From: Streptomyces capitiformicae
GTDB lineage: Bacteria > Actinomycetota > Actinomycetes > Streptomycetales > Streptomycetaceae
DNA length: 64,000 nucleotides
Assembly: GCF_002214185.1 (NCBI RefSeq)
Contig: NZ_CP022161.1
Location: forward strand, 2,107,767-2,171,766
Reading direction: 5' to 3'
A model generated the notes under the pieces. It worked only from the letters and a program-made list of their open reading frames with translations, had not been told where the DNA came from and did not search any database. Made by a program: the position numbers and the translations under genes. This document shows, one piece after another, positions 17,479 through 26,827 of the stretch (positions are counted from its first letter, which is position 1; each line of letters opens with the position of its first letter).

Positions 17479-19095
17479 TCAGCGACCGCTGCCCAGGGCC
17501 CGGCGACCGCGGCCCTGGGAGAGGACCGGCAGGTTGCGGGACGGGGCGGAGCCGCGGGTGTCCTCCTCGATGCGCAGGGCGAGCGCGGGGCAGCGTCGCA
17601 CCGCGCGGAGCGCCTTGGCCTCGGCGTACTGGGGGACCTTCGCTTGGGCGACGGTGGGGAAGCCGTCGGCGCCCAGCTGGAAGACCTCCGGGAGGATGTC
17701 GGCGCACAGGCCGTGGCCGCGGCACAGCGTCCAGTCGACGAAGATCTTCTGCCGACTGGCGCCGCTCTCCTCCTGACCCGCGCCACCGGGGATGCCCGTC
17801 GGGGCCCTGCCGCCCTCGAACAGCGGCAGCACACCTTCCACGGGGCGCCCGCAGCCGTTGCCGAGGACATGTGCGGCGAGGTCGTCGGTGAACGCCTTGA
17901 TGGTCGATTCCAGGAACATCGCGGAGCCGTCCGGGTGCGAGCACGCGCCGCGCCGCTTCACGTTCTTGGCGACCTGCTTGAGGGCCTCCAGGGCGGCCGG
18001 GCCGCCGCCGTTGAGGATGTCCTCCATGCCGCGCGCGGCGGCCGGCAGACCGAGGTAGCAGGGACCGCACTGTCCCGCGCTCTCCTCGGCGAGCCACTTC
18101 GCGACCTGGAGCGACTCGCCGAGCGGGCAGGTCTCCTGACTGATCGGCAGGATCGCGCCCGCGCCGAGCGCACCGCCCACCGCGTCCAGCGAATTCCGGG
18201 AGACGACCGCCTCGTTGACGGTGGCCGCGTCGATCCACTTGCCGTGGTAGCCGCCGGTCAGCACGCCCTGCGGGACCGGCGGCGCACCGGCGAGCTGCAG
18301 GATGTAGCGCAGCGGCACACCGGTGGGGGCCTCGATCACCATCGGGCGGGCGACCGCGCCGGAGACGGTGAGCATGACGGTGCCCGGCTCGTCGTACAGG
18401 CCGGTGTTGCCGTACCGCTCGGCGCCTATACGGGCGCCGATGGCCAGCTGGGCGAAGGTCTCGGCGTTGGAGAGCAGGGTCGGCGCGCCACCGACACCGC
18501 TCTTGGACGCGCTGGTCTTGCGGCCCGGCGGGATGGGCGGGCCGCCGTCGATCGAACGGATCAGCGAGCCGGCCGCGCCGGTGACCATGCGGACCGGGTT
18601 GCGCTGCACGCTCGCGCGGATGGCCGCGCCCCGCCGGTTGCTCAGCCCGCGCTCGGCGAGGGCGGCCTCCATCGACCGCTCGGTGGAGGCACGTGTCACC
18701 CCGATGACCAACTGGCGGGCGCCCAGGGCCTCGGCGACCAGCAGGGCGCCGTCCAGGATGAGGTGCGGGGCACGGTTGATCAGCACCGTGTCCTTGCGGC
18801 AGGCGGGTTCGTCCTCACTGCCGTTGACGACCACGACGGGCCGGATGCCGCGCTTGATCGCCGATTCGGCGACCGAGCGCAGCTTTTTGTGGAACGGGAA
18901 GCCCGCGCCTCCCCTGCCCTTCAGGTTGATCCGCTCGGACAGCTGGGCGAGTTGCTCGCCGCCCATCGGTTCGAGCGGACCGTGCACCTTCAGGTGCATG
19001 GGGAGGTCGAGTCTCTCGACGAGGTCGAAGCCCGAGGTGAGCTGGGGGAGCCCCACCACACGGACTTCGGGGACGTCGGGAAGGGCCTCGTTCAC
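17479..19095 (-). CDS. NuoF-like flavoprotein fused to a C-terminal ferredoxin domain
   Basis: 538 residues. The first 340 resemble complex I subunit NuoF: NLKGRGGAGFPFHKK (FMN loop), VVVNGSEDEPACRKDTVLI (NADH side), an SLBB-like stretch (PMVIEAPTGVPLRYIL), then the cluster region. The normal first cluster cysteine is replaced: ESAGQCGPC instead of ESCGxCxPC; a further Cys is in RRGACSHPDG. The last 80 residues form a single-cluster ferredoxin (CRGHGLC, then RRCPALAL; three cysteines suggest 3Fe-4S). It could pass electrons from NAD(P)H through FMN to its own ferredoxin. GTG start in a GTGA overlap with the upstream cytochrome b gene, with GGAGG before it, so the two are coupled. Partners and product unknown. 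Confidence 0.85.
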   Translation of the reverse strand: MNEALPDVPEVRVVGLPQLTSGFDLVERLDLPMHLKVHGPLEPMGGEQLAQLSERINLKGRGGAGFPFHKKLRSVAESAIKRGIRPVVVVNGSEDEPACRKDTVLINRAPHLILDGALLVAEALGARQLVIGVTRASTERSMEAALAERGLSNRRGAAIRASVQRNPVRMVTGAAGSLIRSIDGGPPIPPGRKTSASKSGVGGAPTLLSNAETFAQLAIGARIGAERYGNTGLYDEPGTVMLTVSGAVARPMVIEAPTGVPLRYILQLAGAPPVPQGVLTGGYHGKWIDAATVNEAVVSRNSLDAVGGALGAGAILPISQETCPLGESLQVAKWLAEESAGQCGPCYLGLPAAARGMEDILNGGGPAALEALKQVAKNVKRRGACSHPDGSAMFLESTIKAFTDDLAAHVLGNGCGRPVEGVLPLFEGGRAPTGIPGGAGQEESGASRQKIFVDWTLCRGHGLCADILPEVFQLGADGFPTVAQAKVPQYAEAKALRAVRRCPALALRIEEDTRGSAPSRNLPVLSQGRGRRALGSGR

Positions 19096-20453
19096 TTAAA
19101 GCCTCCGGAAGGCGCGTTCCAGGGTTCGCCTGAGCCCGGCTGCTGGTCGAAGTCGTAGCCGGACAGCGTTTCAGTGGCGGGACCGCTGTTGTACGTGTCA
19201 TTCGGGTTGTACGTGCCGTAGGGGGCGTTCGTCTCAGGCGTTCCGTAAGAAGTTTCGGGAGTCGCCTGGTATGCCTGGCCCGGATAGGTCTGGCCACCGC
19301 CCGCGAACGCCTGTCCGGCGAAGGTGTCCTGCATCGGGTCGTACGCCGACGGGGGCGCCTCGCCGACCGGCGGCGGGGACGGCGCGGGCCAGCGGGTGCT
19401 GCCCGTGGTCGAGCCGTCGTCCATGCGCGGCATGGCCTGGGTGGGCTGCATGTCCAGCGGCGGCTGCTGCTGGGTCAGGTAGGGCGCCGTGGGCTCCGGG
19501 GCGCGCGGGGTCATCGACACGGCGCGGTAGGCGGCGGCGAAGCCGGGGCTGGAGTCGGCCGCCGCACGCTGCGGGGGTACCCCCAGCGGGTCGCCCAGCG
19601 CGGGGCCCGGGTTCTGCCCGCCGAAGCCGGGCAGCGGGAACTGGCCGGTGTCGCGGACTCCGGCGTCGCGCCGGCCGCCGTCGCGCCCTTCCGCGTCGCG
19701 TCGGCCGCCGGGGTCCTGCAGGGCCGAACGGGACTTCACGAGCTCGTCGACCTCCGGGGGTCGCTGGCCGTCGGTGCCCAGAATCGCGGTGATCCGTTCG
19801 ACCACCTGGCGCTTGACCGGGCGGGGGGCGGCGCGCAGCAGCAGCGCGGCGGCTACGGCGACCAGGCCCAGCGAGTAGAGGGTCACGAAGATCGGCTTGG
19901 CCTCGCGACCCGCGTAGAGTCCGTGCACGAGCGCGAAACACCAGGCCGGATAGGCCATCATGTGCATCGTCCGCCAGCGGGCCGCGACCGGCGCGGGGGA
20001 GGCGAAGTTGCTGCGCAGCGCGCCGGTGATGGCGACGAAGACCATCAGGGATCCGGCGGTCGCGCCGAAGCCGATGAGCGCGCCCGAGCCCGTCACACCG
20101 AGTGCGAAGGGGAACAGGGCGATCGCGGACACGTGGTCCAGCGCCAGCTTGACCGTGACATGCAGGACGAGGAACGCGACCGACGCGATCGCGGTCGTTC
20201 GGTGCACGGCCTGGCCGATGATCCGCTGGCGCACGCTGAGCAGGGTCCGGTCCTGGGCGACGAGCCCCCAGAGCACCGAGCAGGTCAGCGAGACGAGCGA
20301 GAGCACGCCCGCGCCGAAGTCGAGGAATTCCCGGTACGTGTCACCTCCGACCAGCACACTTACGGGTATCAGCAGCAGAGCGGCAGCCGTCGCCATCCCG
20401 TAGGCCGAGCGGCCCGGTTGAGGCATCGAGCTGTTACTGCGACGAGGGTTCAT
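19092..20453 (-). CDS. Di-heme cytochrome b / ferric-reductase-like membrane protein with disordered tail
   Basis: 453 residues. Six or so membrane helices fill residues 15-215. Two helices carry paired histidines suited to bis-His heme: H84 and H98 (HRTTAIASVAFLVLH, H-x13-H) and a later H-x12-H pair (HMMAYPAWCFALVH), the pattern of the ferric reductase/NADPH oxidase transmembrane family. There is no flavin or NAD domain; instead the C-terminal 230 residues are Pro/Gly/Gln/Tyr-rich and look disordered. The redox domain is probably supplied by the coupled NuoF-ferredoxin protein downstream. ATG 20453 is set by GGAG upstream. The electron acceptor is unknown. Confidence 0.85.
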   Translation of the reverse strand: MNPRRSNSSMPQPGRSAYGMATAAALLLIPVSVLVGGDTYREFLDFGAGVLSLVSLTCSVLWGLVAQDRTLLSVRQRIIGQAVHRTTAIASVAFLVLHVTVKLALDHVSAIALFPFALGVTGSGALIGFGATAGSLMVFVAITGALRSNFASPAPVAARWRTMHMMAYPAWCFALVHGLYAGREAKPIFVTLYSLGLVAVAAALLLRAAPRPVKRQVVERITAILGTDGQRPPEVDELVKSRSALQDPGGRRDAEGRDGGRRDAGVRDTGQFPLPGFGGQNPGPALGDPLGVPPQRAAADSSPGFAAAYRAVSMTPRAPEPTAPYLTQQQPPLDMQPTQAMPRMDDGSTTGSTRWPAPSPPPVGEAPPSAYDPMQDTFAGQAFAGGGQTYPGQAYQATPETSYGTPETNAPYGTYNPNDTYNSGPATETLSGYDFDQQPGSGEPWNAPSGGFK

Positions 20454-20539
20454 GGGGGCAACTCCGAACAGTTCGGGAAAGCGGTCCCGTCGTCGAACTG
20501 TAAGTGGTGGCAAACCGAGCGGTACGAGGTTTGAGTTAT

Positions 20540-20640
20540 TGCGCTGTTATCAAGGGGCAATCTCACATCTGTGTTGTCCCTTAGGGGTTGTTACGCGAAG
20601 TAATATTTGAATCTTGTTCAACTTTTTTGGCCGGATCCCG
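20540..20640 (-). promoter_or_regulatory. AT-rich control region upstream of the cytochrome b operon
   Basis: This roughly 100-base stretch is far richer in A/T than its surroundings and contains TTAC-GCGAA-GTAA (20591-20603, a dyad) and a long T-run near 20624-20629. It lies about 90-190 bases before the cytochrome b start, with the leuS leader on the other side. A promoter with a regulator site is likely; which regulator cannot be said. Confidence 0.5.
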
Positions 20641-20709
20641 TGGCTGACACGCCGCGCCTCGGTGTCGAGACGGCCGGTAACCTCGTCGCGACGGCCATGA
20701 GGGCTGCGG

Positions 20710-20722
20710 TACCCTGAGCCCA
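20710..20722 (+). promoter_or_regulatory. -10 element of the leuS leader
   Basis: TACCCT at 20710-20715, six bases before the leader-peptide ATG; no Shine-Dalgarno sequence. Transcription probably begins at or next to that ATG. Confidence 0.55.
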
Positions 20723-20760
20723 TGCGTGCCGTACGCCTTCTGCTTAGCGAGCCGCGCTGA
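20722..20760 (+). CDS. leuS leader peptide, 12 residues with three consecutive leucines
   Basis: ATG 20722 encodes MRAVRLLLSEPR, then TGA. The Leu run is CTT-CTG-CTT (20737-20745); CTT is rare in high-GC genes, as expected for a codon chosen to sense charged tRNA-Leu. It is followed by two hairpins and a T-run before leuS, the classic layout of transcription attenuation. Low charged tRNA-Leu would stall the ribosome here and favour read-through into leuS. Confidence 0.8.
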   Translation: MRAVRLLLSEPR

Positions 20761-20766
20761 TCAGTC

Positions 20767-20831
20767 CCGACCGCCGATGAACGGCGAGGTCGGAATCGGC
20801 GCGGCGTCCCCTCCTGTGCGAGGGGATTTTT
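20767..20831 (+). promoter_or_regulatory. Attenuator of leuS: hairpin 1 plus intrinsic terminator
   Basis: Hairpin 1 pairs CCGACC(GCCG) at 20767-20776 with (CGGC)GAGGTCGG ending at 20793. The terminator is TCCCCTC (20807-20813) with GAGGGGA (20820-20826), followed by TTTTT (20827-20831). A competing pairing is possible between GCCGCGC at the end of the leader peptide (20751-20757) and GCGCGGC at 20799-20805 beside the terminator. Confidence 0.8.
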
Positions 20832-20885
20832 CGTTTCCGGACGACATATCCGCTGGCAGAGACGATCGATGGAGCTTTGAGGATC

Positions 20886-23762
<2,877 letters not shown>

Positions 23763-23795
23763 GTCTGTTCCGGACGAGGTTCCGGGGTGTCCCCT

Positions 23796-23838
23796 ACGGG
23801 CAGGTTCAGGGTTCCGATGGAACCCCGGGCCTGCCCGT
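23796..23838. terminator. Terminator after leuS
   Basis: Two stacked stems: ACGGGCAGG/CCTGCCCGT (23796-23804 with 23830-23838) around GGGTTCC/GGAACCC (23809-23815 with 23819-23825). Confidence 0.85.
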
Positions 23839-23898
23839 TGCGTTTACCGTTGAAGAGCGCAGCAGCATGTGCCGCGCGGGTCGAAGGAGGAGCGCGCC

Positions 23899-24654
23899 AT
23901 GGAAGCCGTCATCGCAGTGGTCGCCCTGTTCTTCGTGCTGTTCGTGGTGCTGGGGGCGTACGCCACGGTGAAGGCGATCGGCGCGGCCAAGCGCGGCGTG
24001 GACCGCACGATCACGCAGGCCAAGCGGTCGGTCGAGGACACCACCCTGCGCGCACGAAGCCTCGCCCAGCCGGGCCCGGTGGGCCAACTGGCCGACCTGC
24101 GGCTGAAGTTGCGCACCTCGATGCGGGCCACCCAGGAGGCCCTGCAGGCGGGCGTGGGCGAGGACGAGTCCCTGAAGGAGTCCCTGGCCCTCTTCGAGCA
24201 GCTCAGCAGGCACGGCCGGGAGCTGGACGACGAGCTCAAGCGCCTGGAGCCCGAGCCCGACCGTGCCAAGCTGGCCCAGCGGCTGCCCTCGCTGCGCGAG
24301 CGTACGGAGCGGATCATCAAGTCGGCCGACTCCCTGCGCTGGGCGGCGCACGACCGGGCCCGCAAGTTCGCGGAGGACGACCTGGACACGCTCAGCGCCC
24401 AGATAGACGTCGAGGCGGACGCGCTGCGGCACTGGACGACGGAGCCCACACCGGTCTGGCCCGAGGCCCCGAAGCCCGAACCCACCGCCTCCACCGGGCA
24501 GACCTGGCAGGAGACCCCCGGGTCCCGCACCGCCGAGTCCCCGTCCCGTGAGCCCCGGTCCGGTGAGGAACCGCCCCGGCCCGCGATCAACCCGTCGGGA
24601 CCGCGGCCGACGTACCCGTGGCAGAAGAAGCCCCGCCCGGAGAGCACGACTTGA
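23899..24654 (+). CDS. Membrane-anchored coiled-coil protein of unknown function
   Basis: 251 residues. The N-terminus is one membrane helix (AVIAVVALFFVLFVVLGAYATV), followed by a long charged helical region (about 30-180) with heptad-like Leu/Ala spacing and a proline-rich tail. ATG 23899 is set by GAAGGAGG eight bases upstream. It follows leuS and precedes a DegV gene, an arrangement I associate with Streptomyces but with no named role. A cytoplasmic scaffold or membrane-tethered rod is plausible from shape alone. Confidence 0.78.
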   Translation: MEAVIAVVALFFVLFVVLGAYATVKAIGAAKRGVDRTITQAKRSVEDTTLRARSLAQPGPVGQLADLRLKLRTSMRATQEALQAGVGEDESLKESLALFEQLSRHGRELDDELKRLEPEPDRAKLAQRLPSLRERTERIIKSADSLRWAAHDRARKFAEDDLDTLSAQIDVEADALRHWTTEPTPVWPEAPKPEPTASTGQTWQETPGSRTAESPSREPRSGEEPPRPAINPSGPRPTYPWQKKPRPESTT

Positions 24655-24722
24655 TCCGGGCCCGCGCCTTTGCGTGCCCGCAGGCGGGAGGGGCCGGGCT
24701 GCCGTCGGTGGGTCTTGGCGGG

Positions 24723-24736
24723 TAACCTCCAGCTCA
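24723..24736 (+). promoter_or_regulatory. Leaderless-type -10 element of the DegV gene
   Basis: TAACCT at 24723-24728, seven bases before ATG 24736; the bases between are pyrimidine-rich and hold no Shine-Dalgarno sequence. Confidence 0.55.
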
Positions 24737-25581
24737 TGTCCCGCCATGTCGCGATCGTCACCGATTCAACGGCCTACCTGCCGCCGCCGGCGATGGAGCG
24801 TCACAGCATCACAGCGGTGCCCTTGACCGTGGTCCTCGGTGATCAGGCACTCGAAGAGGGCACCGAGATCTCGGCCCGTGCCCTGGCCCAGGCACTGCAG
24901 AGGAGACGGTCCGTCACCACCTCCCGCCCCAGTCCCGAACTGTTCGCGCAGACCTACCGCGAGGTGGCCGAGTCGGGGGCCACGGGCATCGTCTCGCTGC
25001 ACCTGTCCGCCGAGTTCTCCGGCACCTACGACGCGGCCGTGCTCGCCGCGCGCCGGGCACCCGTGCCGGTGCGCGTGGTGGACACCGGGATGGTCGCGAT
25101 GGCCCTCGGGTTCTGCGCCCTGGCCGCCGCCGAGTCCGCGGAGGCGGGCGGCACGGTGGACGAGGCCGTCACGGCCGCCGAGAAACGGGCCGCGGGGACC
25201 TCCGCGTACTTCTACGTCGACACGCTGGACTATCTGCGGCGGGGCGGCCGGATCGGTGCGGCGCAGGCGCTGTTCGGTTCCGCGCTCGCGGTGAAGCCGC
25301 TGCTCCAGCTGGACGGCGGCCGCATCGAGATGCTGGAGAAGGTGCGTACGGCGTCCAGGGCGATCGCCCGTTTGGAGGAGATCGTCGCCGAGCGGGCGGG
25401 CGGCGCGCCGGTCGACATCGCCGTTCACCACCTCGCCGCGCCCGAGCGGGCCTCGGCGCTCGCGGAACGGCTGCGGGACCGTGTGCCCGGGCTGGCCGAT
25501 CTGCATGTGAGCGAGGTCGGGGCGGTACTCGGGGCGCACACCGGGCCTGGGTTGTTGGCGGCGGTCGTCTCGCCTCGGTGA
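24736..25581 (+). CDS. DegV family fatty-acid-binding protein
   Basis: 281 residues. DegV (FakB-like) proteins bind a fatty acid in a pocket and present it to a kinase. Family marks: IVTDSTAYLPP at the start, ITAVPLTVVLGDQ, VTTSRPSPELFAQTYREV (TSQPS-like motif), IVSLHLSAEFSGTYDAAVLAA, VVDTGMVAMALGF and GAHTGPGLLAAVV. No FakA kinase gene lies nearby. The mRNA is probably leaderless. Confidence 0.92.
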   Translation: MSRHVAIVTDSTAYLPPPAMERHSITAVPLTVVLGDQALEEGTEISARALAQALQRRRSVTTSRPSPELFAQTYREVAESGATGIVSLHLSAEFSGTYDAAVLAARRAPVPVRVVDTGMVAMALGFCALAAAESAEAGGTVDEAVTAAEKRAAGTSAYFYVDTLDYLRRGGRIGAAQALFGSALAVKPLLQLDGGRIEMLEKVRTASRAIARLEEIVAERAGGAPVDIAVHHLAAPERASALAERLRDRVPGLADLHVSEVGAVLGAHTGPGLLAAVVSPR

Positions 25582-25714
25582 GGGGCAGCCCGCTGTGGGC
25601 TGGTGCCGTTGTTTGTCGCTCGTGTGGGTGATGGAGTTATCCACAACTGGGCGGTAATCCACGGGAATTGAGCAAGATCATCGCGGGTGGGTGGTCTTGC
25701 CCGATCCTCGTCGC

Positions 25715-26827
25715 ATGGCACTTCGATCACGTACACGGACAGCGACAGTCACCAGTGGGCCGGGGCGCGGCCCGTCCTCCGACAGCCGTGCCCGGCACCG
25801 GTCGCGGCGGCCCAAGGGCCGGGCGGGACGCCGCCACCAGGCTTCGGCCGAGACGGTTCGGCTGCGCGCCGAGGCGCTGTTTCCCGAAAGAGCGCGGGAG
25901 CCGCGGGAGTTGGGGCACGGACCGCCGGGTGCGCCGAGGGGGAGGACAGCGGCGGGTGCCGGTGTCGCCTGGGCGGGTGAGGCTGGGCAGCGTGCTGAGC
26001 CTGAACCTTCGCTCGGAGGTGCTGTTGAGGGGGACGCCTCAGGTGACGGTGCTGTCGCCGGTGTTGGGCGAGGAGCCTGGCGGGAGAGGGCCAGGGCGGC
26101 TGTGTGGGAACGGCTGCCGTTCTGGTTGCAGGCGCGGTGTGGCATCGAGCGGAAGAGTGTCGTCGCGCTGAGCGTGGTGTTGGTCGTGGCGGCGGTTTTC
26201 GCCGCGCAGCACTTCTGGACGGGGCGTGCTCAGCAGGTGGGAGCGCCCGAGGTGGTGCGGGCGAGTGGTCCGTCGGTGCCGGGAGCCTCATTCGGTGCGG
26301 CGGGCGAGGGGCACGGAGCGGGGCCGGGTGCCTCGGCCGAGACGATCGCTCCCCCGGCCGGGCCCTCGATCGTGGTGGACGTCAGCGGGAAGGTGCGCAG
26401 CCCGGGGATCCAACGGCTGCCGGCCGGCTCCCGGGTCGCCGACGCGCTGCGGGCGGCGGGCGGGGTGCAACCGGGGGCGAACACGGACGGCCTCAACCGC
26501 GCCCGCCTCCTCGTGGACGGTGAACAGGTCCTGGTCGGTGGCCCGGCGCCCGGGGCGGCGGGAACGGTCACCGGTCCGGGGGCCGGCTCAGGCGTGGCCG
26601 GGACCGGCGGAGCGGTCGCCGGGGCGGCTCCCGCGACCCCCGTCTCCCTCAACACGGCCACTGCCGATCAACTGGACACCCTTCCCGGAGTCGGCCCGGT
26701 CCTGGCTCAGCACATCATCGCCTACCGCACTCAGCACGGCGGTTTCCGTTCCATCGACGAACTGCGAGAGGTGAACGGAATCGGCGATCGCCGATTCGCC
26801 GATCTGCGGAACCTCGTACGGCCATGA
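25715..26827 (+). CDS. comEA: ComEA-like DNA-binding protein
   Basis: About 370 residues, longer than the classical ComEA because of an Arg/Gly/Ala-rich N-terminal part (1-130) before the membrane helix (SVVALSVVLVVAAVFAAQHF). Outside lie a SLBB-type domain (SIVVDVSGKVRSPGIQRLPAGSRV, DALRAAGGV) and a C-terminal double helix-hairpin-helix (SLNTATADQLDTLPGVGPVLAQHIIAYR, LREVNGIGDRRFADLRNLV), the dsDNA-binding part. ATG 25715 is a choice; GTG 25691 is eight codons upstream, and neither has a good Shine-Dalgarno sequence. The stop overlaps comEC by ATGA. Natural uptake is not well established in Streptomyces. Confidence 0.92.
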   Translation: MALRSRTRTATVTSGPGRGPSSDSRARHRSRRPKGRAGRRHQASAETVRLRAEALFPERAREPRELGHGPPGAPRGRTAAGAGVAWAGEAGQRAEPEPSLGGAVEGDASGDGAVAGVGRGAWRERARAAVWERLPFWLQARCGIERKSVVALSVVLVVAAVFAAQHFWTGRAQQVGAPEVVRASGPSVPGASFGAAGEGHGAGPGASAETIAPPAGPSIVVDVSGKVRSPGIQRLPAGSRVADALRAAGGVQPGANTDGLNRARLLVDGEQVLVGGPAPGAAGTVTGPGAGSGVAGTGGAVAGAAPATPVSLNTATADQLDTLPGVGPVLAQHIIAYRTQHGGFRSIDELREVNGIGDRRFADLRNLVRP

